From a virus, in IMG/VR virus record IMGVR_UViG_3300042468_000353, positions 1 to 34,413 of that record: a stretch of DNA of 34,413 nucleotides. One strand, written 5' to 3'. The notes under the pieces were generated by a model. The model was given only the letters and a program-made list of their open reading frames with translations. It did no database searches and had not been told where the DNA came from. How positions within the stretch are numbered: the stretch's first letter is position 1; each line of letters starts with the position of its first letter. Made by a program: the position numbers and the translations under genes. Shown here one piece after another: positions 7,533 to 14,480 of this stretch.

Positions 7533-8200
7533 AGCGTCGATGCCACGGCCATCCATTCCTTGCCGTACTCCACATGAGTCCAATCCTGAAACCACGGACC
7601 ACCTCGGGTCATGTGTACTGCTATCGGATTGGGGCAGTCGTTCTTGGTGTACCAACCTTCGAGGTAGTTGTACGCAATCGGTAAGTGTCCGATCACATCG
7701 TCAGATAACCACTCGAACCGGTGAAGATAACTCGGCGTCGCGATGTTCACAATCTCTGGCGTTAAGCGTTTAACTTGTTCATGCTCACAGTTCAGGAACA
7801 TGAAACTAGACCAGTTCTTTCGGGGGTAAACGTGTTGCGCTTGGTTGTTCATTTTGACCGTTTCGGTAGGCCGGTAATCGTGCGGTACCACGAAGCACGC
7901 TTTTGCCCCGTCGGCGTAGTCAAGCAGAGTCGCGATGTCCCCCCGGAAAAGAAAATCGCAGTCTACAAAGACTGCCCAGCCGGTGTACCCCGCGAGGTGT
8001 GGAGTAAGAAACCGCGTGAGGCTGAACTCCGTAGACGCGAGCGTATCGACCCCACGCCAATAGATACCCTGCTCGCGCAGATCGTTTTGCTTTATGGGGG
8101 TGATGTCGAGCGGGACTGAAGTGTGAAGCTCAAGCGACTTCTTGCATACCTCATACGCTGCCTCTTCGCGGCTGTCCCAGCCAATAAAGACTTTAAGCAT
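7529..8200 (-). CDS. glycosyltransferase, GT-A (GT8-like)
   Basis: The 223-aa product starts at ATG 8200 with AAGGAGG 9 nt upstream. It opens with MLKVFIGWDSREEAAY and contains VFVDCDFLFRGD, a DxD metal/nucleotide-sugar motif typical of GT-A enzymes. IAVHMTRGGPWF near the end resembles the HxxGxxKPW-type loop of GT8 relatives. It overlaps both neighbours (8 nt upstream, 4 nt downstream), so it is co-translated with two further glycosyltransferases. The acceptor cannot be read from sequence. Confidence 0.8.
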   Translation of the reverse strand: MLKVFIGWDSREEAAYEVCKKSLELHTSVPLDITPIKQNDLREQGIYWRGVDTLASTEFSLTRFLTPHLAGYTGWAVFVDCDFLFRGDIATLLDYADGAKACFVVPHDYRPTETVKMNNQAQHVYPRKNWSSFMFLNCEHEQVKRLTPEIVNIATPSYLHRFEWLSDDVIGHLPIAYNYLEGWYTKNDCPNPIAVHMTRGGPWFQDWTHVEYGKEWMAVASTL

Positions 8201-8864
8201 TGAGGAATGCCTCCTTACGAGCGGGTCCTTTGAAGTGCAGAATCTTGGGTACGTGTCCCCCAATAACACGCTCCGGTAGACAGGCATATTCGCTCTCCTC
8301 CATCTCGCCAACGAGGTGCGTATATAGCATGTGCGAGTAGACCTTGAGCGCCTCCTGATCTCCGTACCACGAGCGCAGATTCTGATCCATGAATCCCATC
8401 AGGATCGCCATGCACTTCCACGCATGGTAGTTGCTCGTGATCGTCGCGCAGCCGAGATAGGGGTACAGCGTACCAAGCGGGATGTTGTGGTATTTCTTAA
8501 ACACCCCACCTCGTTGCTCGCCGTTGAATCCCATATCACGATCAAACGATCTGCGACAGAAGATCACTTCTTTGTTACCCAGAATCGCCTCTGGGTTAAC
8601 CGGTAGAACGAACAGCATGTCGGTGTCGATATACATAGCAGGCTTTGTTAGCCGTGCCTCTGCAAATGCGCGGGTACGCCAGTACATGATCTGCGCGGGA
8701 TCGCCTTTAGAGTATTTGTACTCGTCCACGCCCTCGACCTTCGGGGTGGCGTCATCCGTACACATGATGACTTCGGCATCGGGCATTACATCTTTTAATG
8801 AAGCCACCATCTTGGTCGGGAAGGTAATGTCCGCCCCAACGTGAAAGAAAACAAAGCGGCTCAT
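8193..8864 (-). CDS. glycosyltransferase-like protein, GT-A type
   Basis: The 223-aa product has an N-terminal FVFFHVGADITFPTKM strand, AMYIDTDMLF giving a DTD (DxD) motif, and ILHFKGPARKE near the end, the usual GT8-type His loop. Its length and motif order parallel the next gene downstream, but their sequences differ clearly, so these are distant relatives rather than a recent duplication. It starts with an ATGA overlap with the 59-aa gene upstream. Confidence 0.75.
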   Translation of the reverse strand: MSRFVFFHVGADITFPTKMVASLKDVMPDAEVIMCTDDATPKVEGVDEYKYSKGDPAQIMYWRTRAFAEARLTKPAMYIDTDMLFVLPVNPEAILGNKEVIFCRRSFDRDMGFNGEQRGGVFKKYHNIPLGTLYPYLGCATITSNYHAWKCMAILMGFMDQNLRSWYGDQEALKVYSHMLYTHLVGEMEESEYACLPERVIGGHVPKILHFKGPARKEAFLNA

Positions 8865-9040
8865 TGCTCCTCTCGCTCCTTCAGCATGGCGTCGGCTACG
8901 CGATAAGCATCTCGCGCAAGGCTATGAATGTTCGGGTGCGCTCCGTCTTGATGTCCCGCAAGAATTCCCTGAACAGCGGCTGCTGCAAAGTAATCGCGCA
9001 GTTCCATACCGTAGGCTGCGCTATCGTCCTTCTTGCTCAT
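8861..9040 (-). CDS. small phage protein (MELRDYFAA type)
   Basis: A 59-aa gene bridges two larger ones with 4-nt overlaps at both ends. Its GMELRDYFAAAAVQGILAG core and C-terminal ARDAYRVADAMLKEREEQ match a very common short phage/prophage protein type of unknown function. The exact fit between neighbours makes it a secure gene. Confidence 0.8.
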   Translation of the reverse strand: MSKKDDSAAYGMELRDYFAAAAVQGILAGHQDGAHPNIHSLARDAYRVADAMLKEREEQ

Positions 9041-9366
9041 GCTTCCTCTCCCAATGGGTCTTTCAATACGATGACGGATGAAACAGCGGAAACGTCCTTG
9101 TACTTCAAGAGTGCCTGCGCTGCCTGTTCTAGTGTCTGCTGGCGGATCAAGACCGCGAGCTTGCAGATTATCTGCGCGTTGTTCTTCGGGGCTACCGCTC
9201 CGGCTGCGTCAAACTCTCGCGCTGTCTTCTCCACAAAGTTCCAATCAAAATGCTCTAGCTTCCCTTCCGGGTTGATCTTGCACCAGACCTCTTCTTCAGT
9301 CTTGGTCGTCGGGTTAGCAAGGTAATCAAAGTCCACCTCGCTGCTGATAGAACTACTGTCAGTCAT
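9037..9366 (-). CDS. hypothetical protein
   Basis: The 109-aa product is acidic at the N-terminus (SSSISSEVDFDY) and has a helical C-terminal half (NNAQIICKLAVLIRQQTLEQ). AAAGGTG precedes ATG 9366 at good spacing. It overlaps both neighbours by 4 nt. No family is recognised, and nothing in it suggests catalysis. Confidence 0.65.
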   Translation of the reverse strand: MTDSSSISSEVDFDYLANPTTKTEEEVWCKINPEGKLEHFDWNFVEKTAREFDAAGAVAPKNNAQIICKLAVLIRQQTLEQAAQALLKYKDVSAVSSVIVLKDPLGEEA

Positions 9367-10076
9367 GTTTCACCTTTGCGAATCACTAAAAGTTGGGGGT
9401 AGTAACTAAACTCTGCGATCTGACTTCGTGCATCCACATTTCGCATGATGTTGTCCACAAAAGTCATAATCGTTTGACGACTATTGAATGCGTTCGCATC
9501 GAAGTGCTCTCGGAACTGTCGGGTGTAAGCGTCGTTATACGTACACTTCAGATCTTCTATGACGTAGTACCCGCCGGGGCGGATTTGATCCCACACGTTC
9601 CCAAACATCTCAACCATCTGCTCAGAAATGTGGCTCGCGTCATCAATGAACAAGTCATACATCGCGTCATCGGGCGGTGCGTTCTTGCACAAGTCGAGTA
9701 TATGAATGTCTACGTTCGACAGGTCTTTACACAGGCTCGCGCACTCCTCGCGGATGTCGAAGCCCGTGATGTTCGATGCCGGTAGGTAATGCGCCCACAT
9801 GTGGAGTGATGCGCCACACGCTACACCGGCTTCGGCTATCTCGAACACGCACTTGTGCCGGGGCTGTCCCTCGGTGCGGATCATCTCGGCTACGATGCGC
9901 TCGTATACCTCTGTATAGCAATGCTTTACATTGCCCTTGTCGCTGCCGAATAGATCCGCCAGCCCAGTGAGCGTCATCTCTTTCAGATTCACCTCGCCCG
10001 TGTCGGGGATGTATTCCTCGGGCTTTACAATGTCTAAGTAGCGGCGTACTCCGCCTCGTGCCATTGGATCGTTCAT
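9363..10076 (-). CDS. class I SAM-dependent methyltransferase
   Basis: The 237-aa product has LADLFGSDKGNVKHCYTEVY near the N-terminus, then FEIAEAGVACGASLHMW as the SAM-binding loop, ITGFDIRE as motif II, DLFIDDASH, and GGYYVIEDL. The LFGSDKG...Y opening is known from methyltransferases of polysaccharide and macrolide clusters. ATG 10076 is preferred (GGAGG 7 nt upstream, ATGA overlap). With the three glycosyltransferases nearby, glycan O-methylation is a reasonable inference, but the substrate is not shown. Confidence 0.85.
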   Translation of the reverse strand: MNDPMARGGVRRYLDIVKPEEYIPDTGEVNLKEMTLTGLADLFGSDKGNVKHCYTEVYERIVAEMIRTEGQPRHKCVFEIAEAGVACGASLHMWAHYLPASNITGFDIREECASLCKDLSNVDIHILDLCKNAPPDDAMYDLFIDDASHISEQMVEMFGNVWDQIRPGGYYVIEDLKCTYNDAYTRQFREHFDANAFNSRQTIMTFVDNIMRNVDARSQIAEFSYYPQLLVIRKGET

Positions 10077-10378
10077 GGTTCTACCTCCCACTTGATGCCG
10101 CTTTCTTTTAACATGTCATCAGAACGTGTTAATGATTTGGCTTGCTCGTTAACATGACCCCTCGCACGGATGGCAACGGCGCAGTAAAGCGGGCCAACAT
10201 CTGGTAATGATCTAGCGTCCTCACACACCTTCGCACACGCCTCACGCTCGGCTGCGGCAACGAGGGCGGCGAAGCATTCCAGCTGCTCGACTGTAGTAAA
10301 CCTAAAATCAAACGGGTTAGGGTTGCTATGCGTGATGATGGCCTCTTGAGCCATCGCGATAATGTCGTCGCGGTTCAT
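10073..10378 (-). CDS. hypothetical protein (common phage type)
   Basis: The 101-aa protein starts MNRDDIIAMAQEA and contains ECFAALVAAAEREACAKVCE and CAVAIRARG, a layout very frequent in phage accessory genes. The AAAEREACAKVCE segment is a long helix with paired cysteines. The function is unknown. It overlaps the methyltransferase gene by 4 nt. Confidence 0.75.
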   Translation of the reverse strand: MNRDDIIAMAQEAIITHSNPNPFDFRFTTVEQLECFAALVAAAEREACAKVCEDARSLPDVGPLYCAVAIRARGHVNEQAKSLTRSDDMLKESGIKWEVEP

Positions 10379-10587
10379 AACTTCGCCCCGTAATAACGCC
10401 CCACCAACTTGAATGCGTCGATGTGCTGCTTCAGTTCAAACAGATCCGCTGCCTTGTCGGCGCTGAATATGTACATCTGCTTCCCTGCCTTGCGATCCCT
10501 GTAATCTCTCTGAAGCGACTTCAAGGTGATCTTTAATTCCGCTGCCGTGATTTCTTCAAGCAAGTCGCAACTAACTTCAATCTTCAT
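10375..10587 (-). CDS. hypothetical protein
   Basis: This 70-aa protein (MKIEVSCDLLEEITAAELK ... LKQHIDAFKLVGRYYG) is predicted to be mostly helical. The type recurs in podovirus early regions without a known role. It has 4-nt overlaps on both sides. Confidence 0.7.
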   Translation of the reverse strand: MKIEVSCDLLEEITAAELKITLKSLQRDYRDRKAGKQMYIFSADKAADLFELKQHIDAFKLVGRYYGAKL

Positions 10588-10808
10588 ATCTGCTCACCCT
10601 GCTTCCACAGCACATAGTCGTACTGCTTAATCCCTCGGCGTATGGCGGTGCCGATAACGGACTGGCGGATGCCCCACTCTTTTACGAGATCTTTGTAGCG
10701 CACTCGCTCGTTCTCTTCTCTGGCTAATTTCTTGCGCTTCAATACGATCTTGTACTGCTCAAAAGACAGGCGCGGGTTGTAGCGCGAGATCTTGGTATAT
10801 TCGCTCAC
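10584..10808 (-). CDS. small basic protein, possible HTH
   Basis: The 74-aa product is basic, with ENERVRYKDLVKEWGIRQSVIG followed by AIRRGIKQYD. The VKEWGIRQSVIGTAIRR segment has the spacing of a helix-turn-helix, so DNA binding is possible but unproven. It overlaps both neighbours by 4 nt. Confidence 0.65.
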   Translation of the reverse strand: MSEYTKISRYNPRLSFEQYKIVLKRKKLAREENERVRYKDLVKEWGIRQSVIGTAIRRGIKQYDYVLWKQGEQI

Positions 10809-10993
10809 AACACTCGCCCTGCTGCGAAGCCCAGCATCAAGCCAAAAACAAACACCATGATCTCAATGAAGATCATCTCGGCTCGCTCTCTGGCCTTTTC
10901 AACTTCTATGGCGTCAATCTCTGCCAGTAGTTTGGCAATCTCTTCCATTTGCGCGTCTTTTGAGGTGCGCGGCTTTCTAGTTTCAATCTTCAC
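10805..10993 (-). CDS. small single-pass membrane protein
   Basis: The 62-aa product has a charged, coiled N-terminal part (EEIAKLLAEIDAIEVEKARER) and one C-terminal membrane helix (IFIEIMVFVFGLMLGFAAG). I place the start at GTG 10993 because GGAGGG lies 8 nt before it and the GTG overlaps the upstream stop by 4 nt (GTGA). The longer ATG at 11056 has no ribosome site and would run through the 42-aa gene. Confidence 0.65.
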   Translation of the reverse strand: MKIETRKPRTSKDAQMEEIAKLLAEIDAIEVEKARERAEMIFIEIMVFVFGLMLGFAAGRVL

Positions 10994-11118
10994 CAGTAAT
11001 TCCCTCCGCTGCGTCGGCGTGAGCAAGCCCAGTTCGGCTCCGGTACGCTTGCCCATTCTCGGTATGCTTCTGCCTTGCGGCGTTCAATCCAATCTAGGAT
11101 CGTGATCCAGATATTCAT
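10990..11118 (-). CDS. 42-aa hypothetical protein
   Basis: This short gene encodes MNIWITILDWIERRKAEAYR and ends SGGNYW. AAGGA lies about 10 nt upstream, and the end is coupled to the next gene by GTGA. Aromatic-rich small proteins with a WASVPEPxW segment occur in phages. The function is unknown. Confidence 0.55.
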   Translation of the reverse strand: MNIWITILDWIERRKAEAYREWASVPEPNWACSRRRSGGNYW

Positions 11119-11269
11119 CGTTGTCAGTCCTTGCGAGTTCTATTTCGAGTAAGCGTATTTCTCTTTGATGATCTTTTATCCGCTGCCACAGCCAATCGAC
11201 TTTTCGCACTCGGCTTTCGACCAAGCCAACTCTTGGGTCGGGCTGCTCTCCTTCCTGCTTCGACCGCAT
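11084..11269 (-). CDS. small coiled-coil protein
   Basis: The 61-aa product has VDWLWQRIKDHQREIRLLEI, a clear amphipathic helix, and an acidic end. GGGAG lies 7 nt before ATG 11269. It overlaps the 3' part of the 11124-11477 gene by 146 nt in a different frame, and the reading in this frame looks more protein-like across that stretch. Confidence 0.5.
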   Translation of the reverse strand: MRSKQEGEQPDPRVGLVESRVRKVDWLWQRIKDHQREIRLLEIELARTDNDEYLDHDPRLD

Positions 11270-11477
11270 CACACAACTCCCTTATAAGACGATAAACCTT
11301 CGCCATCTTTATGCGCTGCTTCTTGGTTTCTAAATACCGTAGCGACTCCTCTACCGTAGTCGGTCGATGCCGCTTTGAGCGCATGAAATGGCACTTGCCT
11401 TTGTGCTCCGTCTGACAGGTCGGGCATAACTCCACCGGCTTCGGCGGTATACCCCAAGACTGTCTAAAGTCACTCAT
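11124..11477 (-). CDS. small CxxC protein with basic tail
   Basis: The 117-aa product starts at ATG 11477 (GAGGAG upstream) and has LCPTCQTEHKGKCHF, a likely Zn-binding CxxC...C/H site at about residues 17-31, then a basic helix. After about residue 70 the sequence is low-complexity (RRAARPKSWLGRKPSAKS) and coincides with the overlapping 11084-11269 gene. Either the overlap is real or the gene has been extended by a frameshift. The N-terminal half is convincing. Confidence 0.5.
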   Translation of the reverse strand: MSDFRQSWGIPPKPVELCPTCQTEHKGKCHFMRSKRHRPTTVEESLRYLETKKQRIKMAKVYRLIRELCDAVEAGRRAARPKSWLGRKPSAKSRLAVAADKRSSKRNTLTRNRTRKD

Positions 11478-11649
11478 CAATCTCCTCACACTCTTCTTCG
11501 TACTCGTCGATGTTCTCGCTGCCACAAGAGGGGCAACTCTCACATTCAAAGTAACTGACAGATACATACCCGTAGGCGTCATACGCATCCCACACCGTCG
11601 CCCTGTCAGGCTCGTAAAACTTCTCATCACAATTCAAACAGGTGAACAT
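11470..11649 (-). CDS. small zinc-ribbon protein
   Basis: The 59-aa product starts MFTCLNCDEKFYEPDRA and continues to CESCPSCGSENID, giving two CxxC pairs (CLNC, CPSC) for one zinc ion. The C-terminus is very acidic. GGGAGGAG precedes ATG 11649. It is a paralogue of the gene directly upstream, with the same length, pair spacing and FxEP motif after the first pair. A role as transcription or protein-protein adaptor is only a family-level guess. Confidence 0.75.
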   Translation of the reverse strand: MFTCLNCDEKFYEPDRATVWDAYDAYGYVSVSYFECESCPSCGSENIDEYEEECEEIDE

Positions 11650-11813
11650 GGCGGCTCCTCCCACAGTTGAATGGAACCGCTGCCGCAGTAGGGACACACC
11701 TCTTTAATGAGTTCATGGCTACCCAGTTCCTCAGAGAAGTGATGCGTCTCTTTCAACTCACGATACTCAGGCTCGTCAAAGCCCTTCAAACAACTACGGC
11801 AGCGGTACTTCAT
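11634..11813 (-). CDS. small zinc-ribbon protein (paralogue)
   Basis: This 59-aa protein starts MKYRCRSCLKGFDEPEYRE and has EVCPYCGSGSIQL, again two CxxC pairs. It overlaps the downstream paralogue by 16 nt and the upstream gene by 4 nt (ATGA). The FDEPEYRE / FYEPDRA similarity to its neighbour suggests a tandem duplication. Confidence 0.75.
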   Translation of the reverse strand: MKYRCRSCLKGFDEPEYRELKETHHFSEELGSHELIKEVCPYCGSGSIQLWEEPPCSPV

Positions 11814-11977
11814 GCAAATAACTTCGCTATAAAGTGATTCACCATCCGCAGAGCTGCTTCGCTCTCCGCTGCCATCTGCTTTGCAGTCTCCTGCGCCGCT
11901 TTCTCTAACTGTTCCTGCACCTGTGCATATTCTTGATACGCACGATCTAACTCTTGACTCTCTTGCTCGTTGTCCAT
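11810..11977 (-). CDS. small helical protein, first gene of sub-operon
   Basis: The 55-aa product is almost entirely helical and Glu/Gln/Ala-rich (ELDRAYQEYAQVQEQLEKAA ... QMAAESEAALRMV). ATG 11977 has GGAGGG upstream at good spacing. It is the first gene after the promoter-like site at 12003-12031 and is coupled by ATGA to the zinc-ribbon pair. Confidence 0.6.
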   Translation of the reverse strand: MDNEQESQELDRAYQEYAQVQEQLEKAAQETAKQMAAESEAALRMVNHFIAKLFA

Positions 11978-12002
11978 GTGCGTCCCTCCTCGGAACACTA
12001 TT

Positions 12003-12031
12003 GGTATATACAACCGGCTTGCTCAGGTTAC
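12003..12031 (-). promoter_or_regulatory. leftward promoter with spacer palindrome (D)
   Basis: On the minus strand: GTAACC (-35, weak), 4 nt, CAAGCCGGTTG (12021-12011), 2 nt, TATACC (-10). The geometry is the same as three stronger sites at 15456, 15907 and 18302. It lies 26 nt upstream of the 55-aa gene. The poor -35 box suggests a weak or activator-dependent promoter. Confidence 0.5.
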
Positions 12032-12062
12032 GCTCCGCCGATATAAGACGCAACCCCCTTGC

Positions 12063-12710
12063 TTACTGCGCTACAAATCGCAGCATATTTGGGTGAATCA
12101 TTAACGCTGTCTTGCCGCCTAATCGGGGGTACACCAGTATGTGGGGAGAAAATCGACTGCTTAAAAACAAAGTCGCATTAGCTACGCCCTTCTCGACCCC
12201 CTCAAAGTCGTCCAAGATAATCAGCGCGTTCGGGTTCAACCCGCACATCAGATCCACATCATCAGAGGACAGCCGTCCGTCAATATAAAAGCAGTCAATG
12301 TGCTGCTTCTTGAATACGAATTGCTCCTCACAAGGCCAGTCAATTAACTTGCGAAACATCTGCGTCGATGTCGTCTTCGGGAATTGCTCCAAGGCCACCC
12401 CAATGTCGCCCAACCGAATGTCGTTAGACGCATCACAGGTATAAATAACGCCCTGCCGCATACCCGCAGCCAGAGCCTTGGTGGATCGCCCGATATACGT
12501 CCCCACTTCAGCCACCGATACTGGTCTGAAATAGTTAGCAATAGCGCGTAGCTCTCCCATGTCCATCGCTGTCAGGGAGCCAGTTTGATAGTCGGCCTGT
12601 ATCTGCAAGCCCTCGTCGTCAGGCAACGGCATCGGGGTAATCCCATCAGGGGCAATCGCTCCCCATACCGCAGCCGAAAGAGTCATTCGATTTATTTTCA
12701 ACGGATTCAC
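12063..12710 (-). CDS. class I SAM-dependent methyltransferase (Methyltransf_24-like)
   Basis: The 215-aa product has VAEVGTYIGRSTKALAAG (SAM-binding motif I), VIYTCDASNDI (motif II), IDCFYIDGRLSSDDV and ALIILDDFEG, the motif order of methyltransferase family 24. It overlaps the next gene upstream by 4 nt. It is distinct from the 9363-10076 methyltransferase, so the early block carries two different enzymes. The substrate is unknown; small-molecule or glycan methylation is a family-level inference. Confidence 0.8.
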   Translation of the reverse strand: MNPLKINRMTLSAAVWGAIAPDGITPMPLPDDEGLQIQADYQTGSLTAMDMGELRAIANYFRPVSVAEVGTYIGRSTKALAAGMRQGVIYTCDASNDIRLGDIGVALEQFPKTTSTQMFRKLIDWPCEEQFVFKKQHIDCFYIDGRLSSDDVDLMCGLNPNALIILDDFEGVEKGVANATLFLSSRFSPHILVYPRLGGKTALMIHPNMLRFVAQ

Positions 12711-12910
12711 TTGGGTTCCTCCAATATCTGCCCAACGTATTTAGGTATCTCTTGAGTGTGAAAGTAAGACTTGCCCCTCGGGTGCGGGTTGTTCGGATCG
12801 TATGCCGCCCAATAAACCACATCCCTCCCCGTTGCCGTTACTTGACAGAGCAGGGGCATATTCTTGGTGTCGAGCCAATGCTTATGCTCAAAGATCGTTC
12901 CGCGCTTCAT
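12707..12910 (-). CDS. hypothetical protein
   Basis: The 67-aa product contains MPLLCQVTATGRDVVYWAAY and a GKSYFHTQEIPKYV end, predicted as a small beta-barrel-like fold. No family is recognised. 4-nt overlaps on both sides support it as a gene. Confidence 0.65.
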   Translation of the reverse strand: MKRGTIFEHKHWLDTKNMPLLCQVTATGRDVVYWAAYDPNNPHPRGKSYFHTQEIPKYVGQILEEPK

Positions 12911-13116
12911 GCGTCTCCCCCCGCGTGGTCAGTCTCCAAATAGTCCAATGCGGCCTCGTGCATCCGATCACGCTCGGTTTCGTTGCTTGTGTAATACAGG
13001 ATGAAGTTATCCAACACTTCCAGATGTTGCGTCAGGGTGAGTGTTACCCCACCCGATACCTTCCAGACGGGTTCGGATCGCTTGCTGTAATTCGGCGGCG
13101 GGATTAGGTCGGTCAT
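12907..13116 (-). CDS. hypothetical protein
   Basis: The 69-aa product has GVTLTLTQHLEVLDNFILYY followed by ETERDRMHEAALDYLETDH. No family is recognised. It is co-translated with its neighbours through ATGA overlaps. Confidence 0.65.
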   Translation of the reverse strand: MTDLIPPPNYSKRSEPVWKVSGGVTLTLTQHLEVLDNFILYYTSNETERDRMHEAALDYLETDHAGGDA

Positions 13117-13313
13117 GCGGCTTTCTCCCCAAACGGATCGCCAATGTTTGCGTCATATTCAATCTGCAACTCATCGTCGGATAAATGCTCGTAGCCCTTG
13201 AAGCCAAATTGCATATAGTCAGAGAGCAAACCTACGTCACCCCGAAACATGGCTTCGCGGATGTAAGAAATAGATTCTTCCACCAATGCGTCGATCATTT
13301 CTTCGCGGGTCAT
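13113..13313 (-). CDS. hypothetical acidic protein
   Basis: This 66-aa product starts MTREEMIDALVEESISYIRE and ends with DDELQIEYDANIGDPF. It is acidic and helical at the N-terminus, resembling small phage proteins of the TREEMIDAL type. The function is unknown. ATGA overlaps flank it. Confidence 0.65.
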   Translation of the reverse strand: MTREEMIDALVEESISYIREAMFRGDVGLLSDYMQFGFKGYEHLSDDELQIEYDANIGDPFGEKAA

Positions 13314-13537
13314 GCGGCCTCCTCAATCTTGTTAAACCACTCATCCAACACGCCTACTTCTTGCAGAGCGACTTCGATGTTGAAAACAAAATCATGCAAC
13401 ATCTTCGGCATCTCGTTATGCCCGTAGGCTTCGCGTATTGATTCAACCAAACGATAAGCGTATTCCGTATCGCCCTCGTATAACAAACCTTTCTCTCTTA
13501 CTTTGATGATTACTATGTCGTTAGAAATTGCGCTCAT
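13310..13537 (-). CDS. hypothetical protein
   Basis: The 75-aa product has YAYRLVESIREAYGHNEMPK and a helical C-terminus (VLDEWFNKIEEAA). No family is recognised. It has ATGA overlaps with both neighbours. Confidence 0.6.
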   Translation of the reverse strand: MSAISNDIVIIKVREKGLLYEGDTEYAYRLVESIREAYGHNEMPKMLHDFVFNIEVALQEVGVLDEWFNKIEEAA

Positions 13538-13704
13538 GCGACTTCCTCCACGCGCAGGGTTTCTTCTTCGTAGTCCTCTAGGTCGTCTGTTAAATCGACC
13601 GTGAAGTCTTCATGCGCTAACACATAGGCAGCGTCTTCGTCCTCTGCCTCCACGCGCAAGGTTTTAACTACGGTTGCTCGGATCGTCACGTTGTAGGCTT
13701 TCAT
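13534..13704 (-). CDS. MKxY-type acidic mini-protein 1
   Basis: This 56-aa gene sits exactly between its neighbours with 4-nt overlaps. It reads MKAYNVTIRATVVKTLRVEA, then an acidic helix (EDEDAAYVLAHEDF) and LRVEEVA. The beta-beta-alpha layout, with VEA/EAxDxxxA after the second strand, is shared with the gene upstream. The function is unknown. Confidence 0.7.
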   Translation of the reverse strand: MKAYNVTIRATVVKTLRVEAEDEDAAYVLAHEDFTVDLTDDLEDYEEETLRVEEVA

Positions 13705-13898
13705 GCGGCCTCCCGCTTTTCTTTAACGTCTTCGATGAAATCTTCAGCATGGACAACACCGCAATCGGTAAAAGCCTCGTCGTCGTCGTCCCATGTCTCC
13801 ACGGCTACGTCGTGCGCTTCATCCGGCGTGTCGGCCTCTACTTCAATTTGATAAATGCGATGCTCAACTCGGCATAGCGAAACAGTAAAGCGTTTCAT
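13701..13898 (-). CDS. MKxY-type acidic mini-protein 2
   Basis: The 65-aa product starts MKRFTVSLCRVEHRIYQIEV and continues with EADTPDEAHDVAVETWDDDD. It has the same beta-beta-alpha layout as its downstream neighbour (MKxF/YxV...VEA...A), so the two are likely paralogues. It is strongly acidic. The function is unknown; phage mini-proteins of this kind can be host-takeover or anti-defence factors, but that is speculation. Confidence 0.7.
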   Translation of the reverse strand: MKRFTVSLCRVEHRIYQIEVEADTPDEAHDVAVETWDDDDEAFTDCGVVHAEDFIEDVKEKREAA

Positions 13899-14080
13899 GC
13901 GATCACCTCCACGCCCTCTGCATCAATACGCAATCGCTCAACAGGTTTTTCAGTAACGTCAAACACCTCCCAACCTGTTACCTCGTTGCCGATTAGTTCG
14001 TCGAATTGCCATTTCACGGGATGACAAAAACCCTCATCCCCATCTAATTCAATGTGGACTACAACGGCATACTTTTTCAT
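13895..14080 (-). CDS. MKxY-type mini-protein 3
   Basis: The 61-aa product starts MKKYAVVVHIELDGDEGF and ends with VERLRIDAEGVEVIA. It shares the MKxYxV opening and an LRxxAE strand with the two genes downstream, though the middle differs. It is linked by ATGA overlaps. Confidence 0.65.
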   Translation of the reverse strand: MKKYAVVVHIELDGDEGFCHPVKWQFDELIGNEVTGWEVFDVTEKPVERLRIDAEGVEVIA

Positions 14081-14283
14081 GCTGCTACCCCTTGCGGAAA
14101 ATCCGCGTCAATCGTTTGCAGTTGGTACTCGTAACACCAATAACCGTTGTCTAAGTCGTATATTGGCCGCTCGTTCTTCTCAGCTAAATCAATAATGGTT
14201 GCGGGTTTTGGCGGCTCCGTTCCCCATGAACCAGACCACATAACTCGTTGTCCTACTTGGTAGGCATGACTAATTTTTTCCAC
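14077..14283 (-). CDS. hypothetical small beta-rich protein
   Basis: The start is set at GTG 14283, preceded by GAGAGGAATAGCACAA, the same leader type found before three other early genes. The 68-aa product has YQVGQRVMWSGSWG, PKPATIIDL and DLDNGYWCYEYQLQTID, suggesting a small SH3-like barrel. A longer frame to 14343 has no ribosome site and would overlap the upstream gene. The function is unknown. Confidence 0.65.
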   Translation of the reverse strand: MEKISHAYQVGQRVMWSGSWGTEPPKPATIIDLAEKNERPIYDLDNGYWCYEYQLQTIDADFPQGVAA

Positions 14284-14297
14284 TTGTGCTATTCCTC

Positions 14298-14480
14298 TCA
14301 GTTGTTTGTTTGTTCGTTTGTCTTCTTCAGCTCGTCGCCGCACTTCTCACAATAGAAAGCCTTGAACGGCTCACCATCTAGGTCGGCGTAACACTTGCTC
14401 TCCGGCTCCCACTTGTTGCAGCAGATACAGAGAACATTCCACGGTAGCGTCGAATACTGTTTGAGTCGTTGCAGGTTCAT
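14298..14480 (-). CDS. small zinc-finger protein
   Basis: The 60-aa product contains LCICCNKWEPE and FYCEKCGDELKK, giving two CxxC pairs 23 residues apart. The C-terminal KKTNEQTNN is encoded by a short (GTTT)n-like run. ATG 14480 overlaps the preceding stop by 4 nt. A single zinc ribbon is likely; its partner is unknown. Confidence 0.65.
   Translation of the reverse strand: MNLQRLKQYSTLPWNVLCICCNKWEPESKCYADLDGEPFKAFYCEKCGDELKKTNEQTNN

Noticed and set aside
14301-14323. (GTTT)n-like simple repeat
   Set aside because: It is a short low-complexity run inside the 3' end of a zinc-finger gene; probably slippage with no function.
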